A stretch of 64,000 nt of DNA from Monarcha castaneiventris obscurior (GCA_026261815.1 JAMPIT010000354.1:124001-188000), one strand, 5' to 3'. Positions 37,568-51,000 are shown, numbered from the stretch's first letter. A program made the numbers and translations. Notes: generated by a model not told the origin, from the sequence alone.

Positions 37568-37722
37568 TGGATGCTCCATCCCTGGAAGTGTTCGAGGCCA
37601 GGCTGGATGGGGCCCTGAGTGAGCAGGTCTGGTGGGTGACATCCCTTCCCACGGCAGGGGGTGGGAACCAGATGATCTTTAAGGTGCCTTCCAAGCCAAA
37701 CCATCTTGTGCTTCTGTGACCT
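37568..37722 (+). mobile_element. CR1 LINE 3' fragment
   Basis: Sense: TCCCTGGAAGTGTTCGAGGC, GATGATCTTTAAGGTGCC, AAGCCAAACCATCTTGTG, ending TTCTGTGACC. Confidence 0.9.
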
Positions 37723-37905
37723 CCTTGGATCAAAGCAAAAATCCCTTTGACTTCCCAAATCACCAGAACTCTGACTCAGCAACCCCAAACCCAGAGTCAG
37801 AAGCAGGGGAACACCTGGGTCTTGTGAGACAGCCTCTTTTATTTTCATTTATTGCAGCCCAGCTGCCCCCTGCACTGCAGAACCACAAAATAACAGCAGC
37901 AGGGA

Positions 37906-37984
37906 TGTGGGTGATGGGTGATGGGTGATGGGTGATGGGTGATGGGTGATGGGTGATGGGTGATGGGTGATGGTTGATGGGTGG
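37906..37984 (+). repeat. (GTGATGG)n heptamer array, about 11 copies
   Basis: Near-perfect repetition of the 7-bp unit GTGATGG, with one TGGTTGATGG variant near the right end. Confidence 0.95.
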
Positions 37985-39169
37985 GGTTTCACTCACAGGA
38001 GAGCAGCTCATGCCATGCCTACAGGGCAAAAGGAGCTAAGGGAAAAAATGGAATAAAACAACAAGATTAGTTTCAGTTCATGTGGCAAAAATCTTGCCAC
38101 AAACATTCTGAGGGTCAGTCCTTGGTCATCCTTCACCCAGTAAGGCCCATGGGCACTGCAGTGTCCAGGGCTCGAGGGCAGGTTCAGCTGACCTAATCTG
38201 AGAAGTCCTTCCCTAATTCTCTGTGGGGTCGGAGGAGCTTTTCTGGAGGGTGCCACCTCCCCTCTGCAATAACTCTGCAGGGAGCAGATCACCTGAGCCC
38301 CCTCAGTGCCTCCTTCTCTCCACCAGTGGCTCGGGAGCTTTCTCTGGGTTACAGCACCTGGAGTTTAAAGTGGAGAAGTGAACCCTGTCCCAGTGAGAGG
38401 AGGAGGATGGGAGCTCCCTTCAGGTCAGGGTCAGCTTGGGAGGAAAGAAAATCTGTGTTCTCTGAAACCCTGATGCACCCAACACGTCCTGGCACCCGTT
38501 TCACCCCCCAGACAAACCTTCGCCTGACAAAGACTCTTCTGCACTGGCAATATCTGCATTTCCCTAAAATCTTCCACATCAAAGAACTTCAGCTCCTCTG
38601 GTAGCACCAGTCCCTCCCAGGGCCCGCAGACCTCACTGTCCCTGCCAGGCAGGAGCAGCACTCACATGGCATCACTGGAATTCACCAACACTCAGGTTAA
38701 TTGAACCATTTGGCCATTTCCGAGCTGGGTGTGGGTTTTTTGTGGGTCCTGTCTGAAGGAAGATGCTTCTCACAGGTGACAGGAGCCAACTGCAGCCCCT
38801 CGGAGCACACCAGACGTGAAGCTGTCTCTGCAGACAGGCCAGAGCAGGGATCCAACAGCAGCAGCCCCTGAGTGTGTGACCCTGGGGCAGTTTTCTCCAT
38901 GCTGGAATGCAGTTTGCTCCTTGCTTTGGCAGAGGACAGGGGGCACAGGCAGGTCCTGACCCATGGATTGTGCCAGGATTATCTCAGTCATCCCCAGCTC
39001 CTGTCTCTGCTGAGGGACAGGCGCTGCAGCCTCCACCCTTCTCCTAGGAGCTGCGTCCCCCCATCCTCCTCATCCTCAGTGCCAGGCTGCCAGAGGTGAC
39101 AGTCGTGCCACCAAGGGCCGGGTGCTGCCCCTTCTGCCCCAAAATCAGAGCCTGTTACCCCAAATCACA

Positions 39170-39390
39170 GCAGTGCTGGTGGGAAGGGATCCTTAGGGTC
39201 CGTAGTCCAACCTCCCCTGGGGCAGAGACATCCCCAGCTCCACCCCAAGGCAGCAGGGGCTGTGTCCAACCTAAACCCCCATGGAGGAGTCCCCCCCTGA
39301 TTTTCTGGGCGCCTGGAAAGGGAATTTTTCCTAATGCCCAGCCTACATTTCCTGGCTGCACTTCCAGTTGTTTCCCCTATCATCTGGCAC
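39170..39390 (-). mobile_element. Probable CR1 fragment
   Basis: Antisense, diverged: GTGGGAAGGGATCCTTAGGG, TAGTCCAACCTCCCCTGG and TTTTTCCTAATGCCCAGCC match the usual order of CR1 segments. Confidence 0.6.
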
Positions 39391-41207
39391 CCCTGGGAAG
39401 AGTTTGGCTCCACCATAGCTGGAACTGCCCCACAAGTGGCTGTGGGCTGTTGTTGGACCCCCTCAGCCTCCTTTCCTGCCCACCAATCCAGCCCAGCCAC
39501 TCCTCCTCTCCTGGGACCCCTCAGCCACCCAACCCCGAGCACATCTCTTGGACAATGTCCCCTTCCTACACATCCCCCTGGATGTGGCATTCCCAGTCTG
39601 GTGCCACCAACACCAATGACTTCCCTGGATGTGCTGACCCCTCCCTGGCCCAGCCCAGTGAGGTGATGTTGGGAAGGCTCCAACTGATCTGGGTTCAAAC
39701 TCGGCACATCCAGCCCATTTGCTCGTAGGAGCTGTGAGTGAAGGTTGTGAGGGGAAACAAATGACCCCCAAAAATTCACATAATTTGATCAAAGGTTTAG
39801 AAAAGCTGTCAGTGGGGCAAGGCTGGGGCTGTGTGGGACAGGGAGGGTCGGGCTGGGGACATGCTAGGGAAGCTGCAGTGGGCCCTGCTCGGCACAGCCA
39901 GGTGGAGAGGGCACTTCCTGGGCAGCATCACCCTGGCATGGAAAGCTGGTGGGTTTGGATTCGTGTGGATCAGGAATGGCTGTGGGACCAGAAAGAGCAG
40001 CAAATATGAGGGGTTTAACCCTGGGAGAGCAGAGTCATTTTCACCACAGTGATGAACACACCCCTTGCAGCTCCACACCTTCACCTCCTTTCCTGCATTT
40101 GCTCTTCTTCTAACCCCAAAACTCCCCGAGCCTCTGAGGGAGAGCTCAGCCTCTCTCTGCTCAGGTGGATTTTAGGCACTGCCTGCTCCAGGACCCAGCA
40201 GAGGGGGATCCCAGGGTGCTGAGCTCCGAGAATTCCGGGATCCCTTCCTGCCTCTTTCTGAGCACAGGGATTCCCACAGCACTTTTTGCTCTGCCCAGAC
40301 CCTGGGGAATGGTTCACCAAATCCAGGAGCCACACAGGCCAGTGCTCGCCAAGGGCCAGCCCCCAGATTTGGGGGTGATCTTTATGGAGATCTTGGAGTC
40401 AGTTGTTCTAGTAGAAGATGGGTCCTGAACCCGAGAGAGGGAATGTGAGTGTGAACAGGAGCCCTCCCCCCACAGGCAGAGCAGACCAGCCTTCAGTGGG
40501 GAAAACCCCTGGTTCCCAAAGCCTCCGTGCTTGGCAGCAGCTTCAGGAGCCTGCCCTGCCCCAGGATTACTGTCCCACCCCAGGACATCTCCCTTGTCTG
40601 CCTGCCCTTGGCACAGGCAGGATTCAGCCAGGCTGAACTCACCTCTCACGTGCCCTGTGCTCATCCCAACCCAAATGTGCTCGGTGCTGGAGGGTCCTGG
40701 GGCTGCTCAGCACATGAGACTCAGTCCAGCAGATGGATTTGGGGTTTTTTTAGCACCCTCCTACCATGTGAGCAGCAGTGATTATCAGCAGCACTCAGGC
40801 CTCAGAGGTGGCAAAAATGACACCAATTATTGGGCAGGTCACTGGGAGATTGAAGAAAACACTTTTGGGGTTTAGACGCAAAAATCTGCCCCAACCATCC
40901 CCACGTGACTCCACTTTCAGTTAAGAAACCACCTGATGGTACAAGCCCTGAACAAATGCTTGGGGTTTGAGTGATGCCTCTCCCCTGTGCCCCTCTTTGC
41001 CCCTAAGTTTCATTAAATCTGAAGGATCTGGGGGCATTTTTAAAGGGAAACAGGGAAACCCCATCCCGCTGACAGCAGTGACTTTTTTTAGAGTGCAGGA
41101 AGGAGATAAAGCACAACCAGGATACTCCTCTTCAGCAGGATGAGCTGTCCTTACCGGATGTCCTTCGGCAATGTTTGTAATGATTGATAGAGCAGAATGA
41201 GAACCAC

Positions 41208-41259
41208 ATAAAATACATAAAATACATAAAATACATAAAATACATAAAATACATAAAAT
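41208..41259 (+). repeat. (ATAAAATAC)n 9-bp array
   Basis: About 5.8 copies of the 9-mer ATAAAATAC. AT-rich microsatellite. Confidence 0.95.
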
Positions 41260-44200
41260 GGTGGTTAATATTCCCTGAGCACAAACACTCACACTGAGCA
41301 GGGCAGCCTCCTCCCAGCACTGCCCTTGATGCTTCCATCAGCCTCACCCTGGATTTTCCATGTTCTGGCTTTCTCTTCCTGCTGTGTCACTGCACCCCTG
41401 AGCCTCCTTCCCAGTCAGTCTCCCTGGGATTAGACACTCAGAGTGAAAATAACCCATCCCTTGCCAGTCTGTCTACAGGGAGAGCCTCTTCCTGCCTCCC
41501 TCCCCGCCTCCATCCATCCCTCCATGCCCTCGTTGTCACTTCAGCTCCCTGTGGCAGTGTCTCTGCAGGACTCACCACCCTGCCAGTGCCCAGACAGCAA
41601 CAACCTGGGACAGGGCTTGCTGATCCCCCAGGGAACAGGAGGGGGATCCCCACCTCGGGGACATCAGGGGAGGTTGGTGTCTGGGTGGCCTGGACAGTCC
41701 TGGCCTCAGCCCCAGTGACGGAGCTGTGGGACCACCACCACTCCCCAGCTCAGGGCCTCTGGGACGGCCTCACTCCTTGATTTTTCCAGCAGATCTGAGC
41801 AGACAATTCAGTGGGAGCTTTCCAGAAGGCCCCACAGCACCGTGGGCAGCTGCAAATGCCGCAGCTGAGGGTGGCAGGGCAATCTGCCCGCCCCAAGTCA
41901 GCCCCTCTGCAGTGGGCCTGGCACTGAGCCCCTGCAGCCAGGCACAGCCCGGGGCTGATCCCACACCCAGCTCCCTGTGCTGCCTGCCCACTCCTGATCT
42001 CTTCTTATCTGCTTGCCCTGCCAGTCTCAGGTGACCTTGAGGCAATTTTTGTGACACCAGCATTGCTCACCAACCCCCTTTGCCCACCCATTACCCACAG
42101 CTCCCCTTCCCAAGACGTGGTGGTCACTGCCAGCACCCAGCCCAAGCTGCAGAGTGGGTTTGTCCTCCTCTGTCCCCAGCAGCAGATCCCAGGGCTGGGC
42201 TGGTGTCCTGCCCCAGCTCTCCTAGCTCATTTCCCACATCACTGCTGCCTCTCTGGGACCTGACAGTTCTCCAGCACCCAACCCCTCCACCTCTTGCAGA
42301 AGATAGTTCATTGTTTGACACCATTCCCAGGCCACCCGGTGGGTGGGGAGAATGGGGAGCCCTCACAGCCAGCCCAGGAGAGCCCAGAGTGGATCAACTG
42401 CAGCACCACCCCGCTCACGTCCTGCAGGATCCACAGAGAGCTCCTAAAAATTCCATCCTGAGTGACACAGCCCTGCACTGCCCCACTCTGAGAGCCCCCT
42501 GACCCAGTGCCCCTCACCAGGGGTTCCTTTGGTCATGCTCCACCCCATGTTAGAGTGGCTTTGCTGGGCTTTGTGCCTCTGCACCTGCAGTGCAGGGGGG
42601 ACAGGTCACAGGGACAGAGATGCTCCCTCCAGAACAGGCAGAGCACTTGGGACACTGCCAACATGAAAAGGATCTTGGTTTTACTGAGAACGATTTTCTC
42701 TGTGTGCAGATATGGGGCTTTTCCTTTGCCTTGGTGCACATTTTGCCTGGGCTGTGTTTCAGTAGCTGTTCACCATCAGTGTTCATTGGAGGCTGAAATA
42801 AACCAGCACTAGCCCCTTCTTCTAATTCCTCAGGCCTGGAGCTGCCTTTCTTCAGCCTTTCCTTTGTAACATTCATCTTTTAGCAACTCCTGGGCCATCA
42901 TCACTCTGCTACCTCAGGGCAAAAGCACCAGAGGTGCATCAGTAGCTCCTCTCCCTCCTCTGGGACCGCAGGCAGGGCTCAAGTGTCCAGCCCTTGTGTT
43001 CAGGGCATCATCCCATTGAGTGCTTCTTCCTTGTTTCCTTCTGGAAGTAACCAGCATTTCTCTGGAAATGGAACAAGGTTGCCAAATTCCTGACCAGCTG
43101 GAGCTGTGTGCCCCTGAACAACATGGGACAACCATCCCTGGTGGTGGCAGGATCCTGGGAATGTCTCCCTGTGCACCACCATGTGCAGGGACAATAAACC
43201 AAAATCACCCAGGACCCAGAGGGATTTAAATAGCCTGACCTGAGAGAGCTCTCAGAGTGATGATTGAACTATTTCCAAGCAGCCACAGGTTTGGGGGTGA
43301 TTTCTAGATGGACTTTTGCCTTTTAAGAGGATTCTGGCCCTTAGAGTGACTAGATTAAGGGAGAATTTTAATCTGGCCTTGTGGGTGCTGAGTGCTGTTC
43401 AGGGCATACAATTCACAGACTTACCGAGGTCATTTTCAAACACACAGCTGCAGAAAGAGCTCTCTGGCTCAAGGGGTCACACTGGAGTGTAAAATCTATG
43501 GAGACCTTCCAGGAGAGTTAAACATTAAAACCCCACATCCCATTCGTGCCTGGGGCTCACCCTTGGCTGGGGCATCGGCCTCCAACACTCAGGCAGCTGA
43601 ACTTCCCTTTTAAAAATGCATTTCCAGTGTGTTTTATTGACCCCCAGGGACTGCAGGGTTGGGTGGGGAGTCTGTGGTGACACAAGTGCCGCCCCTATGA
43701 AAAGCTCAAACCTCCAGACACGCTCAGAGGGTGACTCCTGAGTGAAAAGCTGCTTTCCAGTCCCTCTTCTGATTGGAATTCTGTCATGTTTTGTCTGTTC
43801 TCCACATTCAGTCAGGACCTGGCATTTCCCCACTCAGATGTGAACATCCATTGCATGCTTTGACTTGCAAAACTTTTCCTGACGCTGCTCTTGATCACCA
43901 GGCAAACCCAAGAGTTTGTGTTCCCCTGCTCACAAAGGGCTGCAGGCAGCACAGTGGCAGAGTTAAAACTGGTGAATATTGCAGCAGCTGGGAGACAGAG
44001 AAAGAGCCTGGATGGAAACTGCTGCTCTCACCACAGCGTCCCCAGGCCAGCACTGCCTGGTGCCGCTGCTTGAAGCACAAACATTGACCAGAATTGGAAA
44101 ACACCAAACACATCTCAAACTGTACAATAAAACCCCCTCTGGGCAGAGACAGGTTGTTCCAAAGGCAGCAGGTGGCAAACAAGGTCCCAGCTGTGAGCTG

Positions 44201-44364
44201 TTTTTTTTCCTGCTGGTTCCCAACTTTCCCAGTGCTTTCTAGGAACCTCAGGGATCAATCTGAGGCATTGATCGATGTCAGGGAGCCAAGCAGGACAATG
44301 TTTGCCTTGTAACTTTGTGCTGCAGGGACCTGAGCTGCTGTGGGAGGAAACACCTCATGTCCAG

Positions 44365-44535
44365 GGCATCTGTGGCTGCTCCTGGATCTCTGGAAGTGTC
44401 CAAGGCCAGGCTGGATGGGGCTTGGAGCAGCCTGGGACAGTGGGAGGTGTCCCTGGACATGGCAGGGGGTGGAGCTGGGTGGGCTTCGAGGTCTCTTCCA
44501 ACCCAAACCATCCCGGTATTCTGTGATCATGGTTT
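44365..44535 (+). mobile_element. CR1 LINE 3' fragment
   Basis: Sense: CATCTGTGGCTGCTCCTGG, GGAGCAGCCTGGGACAGTGG, CTTCCAACCCAAACCATCCC and ATTCTGTGATC at the end. Confidence 0.9.
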
Positions 44536-47500
44536 CAAAGAGCTTCATTGGAGTTCCTGGGAGCTCTCGAGGAGTTGCTAGCCATGGCCCTGGAGGAATT
44601 TAGGAAGAGCAGGAGCCACCATGACCAGCAGCATCCTCTGTGCATCCACTCATGGCCGTGGATCTCTAGCTGTGCTGAAGGCTCTGGCAAGGAAAGTGTA
44701 AAATCATTCTAACACCTTTGTCAGGGCAGGTGGCACAGAGGGGCCCAGGATCCCTGGAGCTTGTCTGCTTTTATGTGGGACATCCCTCAGGAGGGGCAAG
44801 GGAGAGCTGCAGTGCAGGGAGTGCTCCGTGGCATGGGATGTGCCCTTGGGGACAGAGTCCGACAGCCCAGAGCCTTCCTGCCACGGGGCTGGGGCTGTCC
44901 TGCTGTGGGGAGGTTCTTCAAATCCATCTGCTTCCAGCTGCTGGGTTCAGAGGCAGAAAACCTTCCCAGAGCAGCACATCCCAGAAAGATTCCCCCTGCA
45001 TTTCAGGTAAAGCCACAGCACTGAGCTCAGGCAGTCACCGGTGCTGTCCCATGCTGGAGTTCACTGGAGGCTGTTCCACACTCCTCACATAAATGTCAAT
45101 ATTGTCCAGGGCTGAGCACATTCCTGTCCATCTCCAGGACTTCAAGAGCTCCCAGGGCTCATTACAGACAGCAACAGGTTATGGGGTGCAGAAGAAAGAG
45201 AAGGGGTGACCCCACCAGATTGTTCCCCAGGATGCAGGGCTCCCTCCTGGCCCTTATGGACAAACACCTTCCCAAGGAGCTGCTGTCCTGGAGGGCAGTG
45301 GCCGAGCAGGGCATCACCCCCGAGGGGTTTGGAGCTCTGTTCCATGCAGGAGCAGCTCACCAGGGTTTGTCTTTGGCTGGTAAATCCCAGCCCGTGGCAC
45401 ACAGTGAGTCCAGTCCTGAGTGCCCCAAGCCCTGCAGCCTCCAGGGAGGGAGGAAGAAATGTCCCAGAACCTTTTGAACTCCCTAGCAGGAAACCTGCCC
45501 TAAATGCTGCTTTTCACGTGTCCAGGAACAGTTCTGATCTGGCCAAATCCTGCTGTTTCCACACACTGCTGGGTCCAGTCTCCCTGGGTACCAGGTGCCT
45601 AAATGGAAGAGGAGATTCTGGTCAGCTCTGCAGGAAGGATGAAGATGGGGCACAGCTCCTTCCACACTGAGGAATGTGAAGACAGAGTGAGCTCTGCAAG
45701 GATGGAAGGATTCACCCACGAGCAGCCACAGACAGGAGCTGCACAAGACCATCACTGCCAGGGCCTTGAGAGCTCATTCCAGACCATGGGAACCACAGAG
45801 AGTCACTCACTGCTGCTGGAGCCACGGCCCTGCTGGGTCTGGCACCGTCGGGGGAACAAAAGGAGTCCCTGGCCTGGCAGAGTGTCAGGACCCCCGAGAG
45901 ACTTAAGGGATTAAGCAGAGGAAGAGCAAAGGGATTTCCTGTGCATTTGCCACAGGCTCTCCTGCTCCTCGTGCCGTGCCCTGCTCTCCCACACACACAA
46001 AGCCAACCCTTGTGTGCACATCCGTCCCCTCACACGATGGGAGCCGGAGCAACGTGGGCTCAGGCAGCCAGGAGGGACACTGAGAGCAAGAGAGGGAAGT
46101 GTGGGGTCTGTCACCCCTGCAGGTGCCCACCTTGGAGTTGTGTTTGTGCCTTAAAAAGTGTCCTTGTCCTCCGTCCCTCTCAAATTCACCCTGTGACACT
46201 TCCTCTCCTGATGTGTTTCCTTCATCCCCATGAGCTCTCACAATTTAAACTCCTGCGATTGAGATTTTAGATTTAACATCGTGTGTAAGAAACAAGATTT
46301 GCCCCTGGGATCCCAGACCTGGATTTCAAAGAGATTTGGTTTCATCTTCACATCTCAGCCACTCTACAGGGAAACCATTGGCCCATGGGACCCCTCAGCC
46401 TCAGCTCCTGCCCCCTGTGTCTTCCCAGCACTCCTGAGGAGATCTGGATGATGGGACAAGAGGAATGAAATGTTTATGAGTGTCTCAGTTGCTGTGGGGA
46501 AATCACAGGTTCGCTGACATGAGAAGGAAAATGAAAATGAGGCGCTGGCTGGAGAGAAGGAGCTGCCTGTTCGCTGCATCACTGGGGGCTGTTCCTTGGA
46601 GCTCACCACCCATCCCAGCAGCGCTGAGCCCCCCATCCCGTGGGACTGGGAGGGAGCTGGAAGCACAGAGCAGCTCTGGGAGCCAGTCCCAGCACACTGC
46701 TCATTGTGCTGCTGCCTCCCAGCCACATCTGGCTGCCCCTCTGTGACCCATCAAGGGTGGGAGATGTGGAGCCCAAACATTGCCTGAAGCCTCAGGTGGG
46801 TGCCCCACGGGGCAGAGAGGGGCAGGAGAAACAGGGAGCAGGAACTGTGGCAGAAGACAGCACTGGGGCAGGACTGGGAGTCAGGTCCTCTCATCCAGTG
46901 TCTGCAGCAGACACATTTCTCCTGAGCAGGCACCCTGGGATTCCCTTTACATCCTTAAAATCATTAGTGTGTAATTAAATCAACCAACTGGTGCCAGATC
47001 AGCATCCAGCCTGACACTTGAGGCTGGAAGAGCAGCTCGGGGTAAGGACAGTGCCCCAGGTGTCCCACAAAGCCATGGCCTCTCTGTCCTTGGAGGAGTT
47101 CCAATTGTGGAAGGCCAAGGCCCTGAGAAACCAAACGTAGCCTGGAAACTGTCCCAGCTCTGAGCCCTCCTGAGGGCTCTCCCAGCCGGGAAACTACAAA
47201 GGATTGTTTTATTCCCACACAGTCTCCAGGTGCTTGAGGGAGAAACAGAAATGCAGTGGCAGAAGTGGTTGGTACCATAGGGGGTTGGGAGGTGCTGCAA
47301 TGGGCAGACAGGAGTGTGAGGAACTCCAGCCAAGAGGAAAAACCACCCGGGAAGAAACAACCCCGGGCACCTGTGAAGCAGCAAAGAGCACAGAGCAAGA
47401 CGTGGGCGTGCTGCTGGACCAAAACCTGAGTGTAGAGCAGCCGTGGGACACTGCAGCACAAGGAGTCACCAGGGCTGCCCGAGGGACAGCAGGGAAGGAG

Positions 47501-47587
47501 GAGACCCTTCCCTGCTGCTCAGCACTGCTGGGGCCTCACCTCAACTCCTCTCTCCACCTGTGGACTCGCAGTACAAGAGAAACAGAA

Positions 47588-47700
47588 TCAAAGGATCACA
47601 GAATCTCCTGAGTTGGAAGGGACCCAACAAGGATCATCCAGGCCAGGGCCAGCTCCTGGCCCTGCTCAGGACACGCCAACAATCCCACCACGGGCCTGAG
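47588..47700 (-). mobile_element. CR1 LINE 3' fragment, second subfamily
   Basis: Antisense: GGATCACAGAATCTCCTGAG, TTGGAAGGGACCCAACAAGG and CACGCCAACAATCCCACC. About 1 kb before exon 2. Confidence 0.85.
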
Positions 47701-48670
47701 AGTGGATTAAGTCCAAACTCTTTCTTACATGCCCACAGTGGTACCTGCAGTGTCTCTGCTCCGAGTTCATGATGGTCACTCTGGCACAGAACTGCTGCTC
47801 ATACGTCTGAGCCCCCCTCTGCAGGGACACCCCCGGCTGGGCTGGGGCCTGGGCCAGGCTGCCCCTGCTCCTGTGTAATACCAGGTGTCTCAGTGCTTCT
47901 TTAACCTCTGTGTCGTCACCCTTCAGTGACAATTTCTGGCCAAATAAACAATTTTTCCCACGATTTGATGCTGGGCCACTGGAAGCTCCTTGGAGCAGTG
48001 GAAAGGATCCTCTCAAACCTGTCTTGCACCTTTCCCAACTCACAGCTGCTCCCTGAGCCTGGTGCCCATCCAGGTGGAGCTGTGGTGGTTCAGTCTCTGC
48101 CAGGGCCACCTGCCCAGGTGTCCAGCCAGCCTGGGACAGTGGCACTGACACACCTGACCCCAAAGCAGCCCCTTTCCAGGAATGCTGATCCCTCTGCTGA
48201 CGAACTTGGCGTTGGACAGGGCACTTTCCAGCTTGGCCACAGTTCAGGAGCTCTCACATCAGTTCTACTGGAAGCTGAGAGGTCCCAGGGTATTCCCCAG
48301 CCTCCAGGTGTTGCTGCCCTGGATCCAGCCCCTGGCAGGTCCTGTGAGATCCTCCAGCCCCTTGGGGAGGTCTCAGGAGCTTTGGAGTACCCGGATTGGC
48401 TCCATGCAGAGCTGAGTTCCTCTGTGCCCCCGAGGGCCCGGGGTGTCCCAGGTGTGAAAACCCTTCTCACACCAGAGCTACCAGCAGCACTTCTCCTGTT
48501 CCCTTAGGAAGTCCCTGGGTTTCAGAACTTCGTTCTCCTGAACTCCTGGCTCACCAAACTCCCCCTGGGGATGGTGGGGGCAGGGTTGGGGTAATTGGTG
48601 GCACCAGGACCAGGCATGGCCGGGCACGAGGGTGTTCCCCAGCCCTGACACTGTCCCCTGTCCCCTGCAG

Positions 48671-48912
48671 GTCCCTCGCCCTGGGGCAGCAGTACAGCTC
48701 CCTGGGGTCCCAGCCCATCCTCTGCGGCTCCATCCCCGGCCTTGTCCCGAAGCAGCTCCGCTTCTGCCGCAACTACATCGAGATCATGCCCAGCGTGGCC
48801 GAGGGGGTGAAGTTGGGCATCCAGGAGTGCCAGCACCAGTTTCGGGGCCGCCGCTGGAACTGCACCACCATCGACGACAGCCTGGCCATCTTCGGGCCCG
48901 TCCTGGACAAAG
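48671..48912 (+). CDS. WNT3: WNT3 coding exon 2
   Basis: This 242-nt exon starts after the acceptor CCCCTGCAG with the G that completes W27 and ends after the first base of codon 108, at the donor CAAAG|GTAACC (phase 1). It encodes residues 28-107, the first part of the alpha-helical N-terminal Wnt domain. Visible landmarks are cysteines 45, 59, 80 and 91, the segment LVPKQLRFCRNYIEIMPSVA, the Wnt signature ECQHQFRGRRWNC and an N-glycosylation sequon NCT at N90. The motif IDDSLAIFGPV reads as WNT3 rather than WNT3A, which as I recall has VHDSLAIFG. An open frame continues upstream through the splice site, but the reading before the acceptor has no Wnt similarity. CR1 copies lie about 1 kb upstream and 0.7 kb downstream. 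Confidence 0.97.
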
Positions 48913-49645
48913 GTAACCCCTGGGGCAGCTGGGCTGGGGGCAGAGCTGGTACAGCTCCACCGGGCTCTGGGTGCACCAGGACGGTCCTGGGCAGAAGCAC
49001 ATCAGGAGAAGGGTCTGATATCCCAGCTTTCAACCCTGATTTCTCCAATTGCTTTTTTTTCCAAGTTTTTGGTGGGTTCCATCACCAGGGGTAATGAGGG
49101 AAGGGTCTGTTTCCATCCCAGGAGCTCAGAAGGGCCAGGGAGGATATAAAGCACAGGATGGGGAAGGTTTAACCCCAGGCACACTCACAGGTTCTGGAAT
49201 CATGAGCCCCACCTCCCTTCCAAACTGGGTCCAGCAGACCCGTGGGAAAAGCCAAGGAGAGGGGACCTGGCTGAGTTCTTTGGGATCAAGGCAGGGCCAC
49301 TGAAGCACAAGCTGCCCACCCCAGGAGATCCCTGGGCTCAGTGACCAGTGAGGAACCACGGTTGAAATCCATGGTCCTGATCAGACTTAGCTGGGATTTC
49401 AATGAGTCTTTTCACAGATGAGCCCAAAAATCAGGGAACAAAGAAAGATAAATTCATTTTCCTTCTCCTCTCTCCAAACTCCTCCCCATCCCCTGCTCCT
49501 GGAAAGCCACTGGCACAGAACAGGCACACTGGAGCATTGATGAGGCACCATAAAGTTGGGATTCCCAGTGAGGTTATGGGGCATTACACTGGAAAAAGTG
49601 AGAAAGAGCCCCAAAACAGCCTGGAAGGAGGTGCTGGAGGGGCAA

Positions 49646-49920
49646 ATCACAGAATCACAGAATTCCCTGAGTTTGAAGGGACCCCCAGGATCATCCAGTC
49701 CCACTCTGGCCCTGCACAGACACCCCAACACCCCCACCCTGGGCATCCCTGGCAGCGCTGTCCAAACACTCCTGGAGCTCTGGCAGCCTCGGGGCCGGGA
49801 CCATTCCCTGGGGAGCCTGGGCAGTGCCCAGCATCCTCTGGGGGTGAACCTTTCCCTGAGATCCAACCTAAACCTGCCCTAGCACAGCTCCGTGATAACC
49901 TGTCCCACATCTCAGATTAA
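49646..49920 (-). mobile_element. CR1 LINE 3' end, second subfamily
   Basis: Antisense, well preserved: AATCACAGAATCACAGAATT at the tip, GGATCATCCAGTCCCACTC, TCCAAACACTCCTGGAGCTC, then TTTCCCTGAGATCCAACC. Confidence 0.95.
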
Positions 49921-50379
49921 AAGGCATTCCCACGAAACTGAACTTTGGTGGATTAAAAACTCCCAGCAGATAAAAATCTCCGGTTTCTCCATCCTGTCCC
50001 ATGGATTGTGTTCACTCTGTGCCCCGTTTAGCACAAGGGACAGCCACAGGTAATATTTTGGTTTCACAGCTTCACAACCACAACTAAAACCATTTCCCCC
50101 TCGTCCTCACTGAGTCCCTGCAGCCCAAAGTCTCTGTATTGAACAGAAATAATTGTTTGCAGTGACACTTTGGAAATGGGGACTATATGGTGCAGACTTC
50201 AAGAAACTGAAGAAATTGGGGTGAGAGCAGAACTTTGGACTATTTCCCATCAGTCCCCTGGGGAGTGCAGGGCTTCTGGTGAATCTTTCTTACACAGCTG
50301 CAATATTCTGCAGAGAAACAGTTCATGATATCTTTTTTCCAAGTTTCAGCCTCCCAGTAATGGTTGGTATCGTTTCAGG

Positions 50380-51000
50380 TCCCTGAAATGTCAGGCGAAT
50401 ATTTCAGTGAAAATCATTCCTTTGTGTTAAGGTGGGATTCTTTGCAGGAACCAGGATTGTAAAGTCTTATTAGAGCACTAATAGGGACCATGAGATTCAT
50501 TTCCCCTCTGTTTTGCCAGGGTGTATTTTGGGGTAACTGCTGTATTTACCACCAAATAACTTGTCAGCAGGCTCAACACACTCTAATTTGCTGCCTAATA
50601 AAAGCCTGTCCTAAATTTCAGCACTTAAAAGATCAGAAAGTTTTAATTTACTTTAAAAACTATCATTAAAAAACTGTCATAAAAATTCTAAACATGTTAT
50701 GAAAGAACTGTTCAAGCATTGAGCCACTGAAAATCTCTCACCACCATTTCTGCCAGCGAGAAAGCACTTAAAGATTGGATTTTAACCATCCTCCCTGTAA
50801 TGAGCAAACTGAACTTTGAATTTATGGAGAATATTTTAAGATTCTTTCGGCTGCAGGGACTCGAGCAAAGCCTCGTGTGTGGACTTGCCTCAGCATCTCC
50901 ACGCAGCCCGAGCTGACAAGGTAAAATATCACCCAGAGCTCTGAAACTCTTCTGACAGATGGAGAAAAAGGAGTGAGCACGTTGGAGATTCAGCTTTGCC
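50380..51000. promoter_or_regulatory. WNT3: Candidate AT-rich conserved-type block in intron 2
   Basis: A repeat-free AT-rich stretch between two CR1 copies, with motifs such as ATTAGAGCACTAATAG (16 bp, near-palindromic, about 50,470) and runs of TAATTT and TTTAATTTAC. It has no coding signal. It could be an enhancer or simply old unique sequence. Confidence 0.25.

Larger units (their letters stand above)
16099..48670 (+). other. WNT3: WNT3 intron 1 (about 32.6 kb)
   Basis: This GT-AG intron runs from GTAAGA to CCCCTGCAG, phase 2. A long first intron is usual for vertebrate WNT3. It holds AT-rich homeodomain-type sequence next to exon 1, a double-octamer palindrome and minisatellite near 30.2-30.7 kb, CR1 fragments in both orientations, and short tandem arrays at 36.9, 37.9 and 41.2 kb. 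I see no other exon. The unremarked stretches of more than 300 bp (about 17.5-20.6, 21.6-25.3, 26-27.4, 27.6-30.1, 35.3-36.9, 39.4-41.2, 41.3-44.3, 44.6-47.5 and 47.7-48.6 kb) show only short two-strand open frames with no recognisable domain. An unannotated non-coding RNA inside the intron cannot be excluded. Confidence 0.9.

Noticed and set aside
37906..41259. Tandem arrays as a CRISPR-like array
   Set aside because: They have no spacers, the units are 7 and 9 bp, and the genome is vertebrate. They are simple repeats.
48396..48670. Reading frame continuing upstream of WNT3 exon 2
   Set aside because: The frame before the CCCCTGCAG acceptor has no Wnt similarity, and exon 1 joins perfectly at 48,671.
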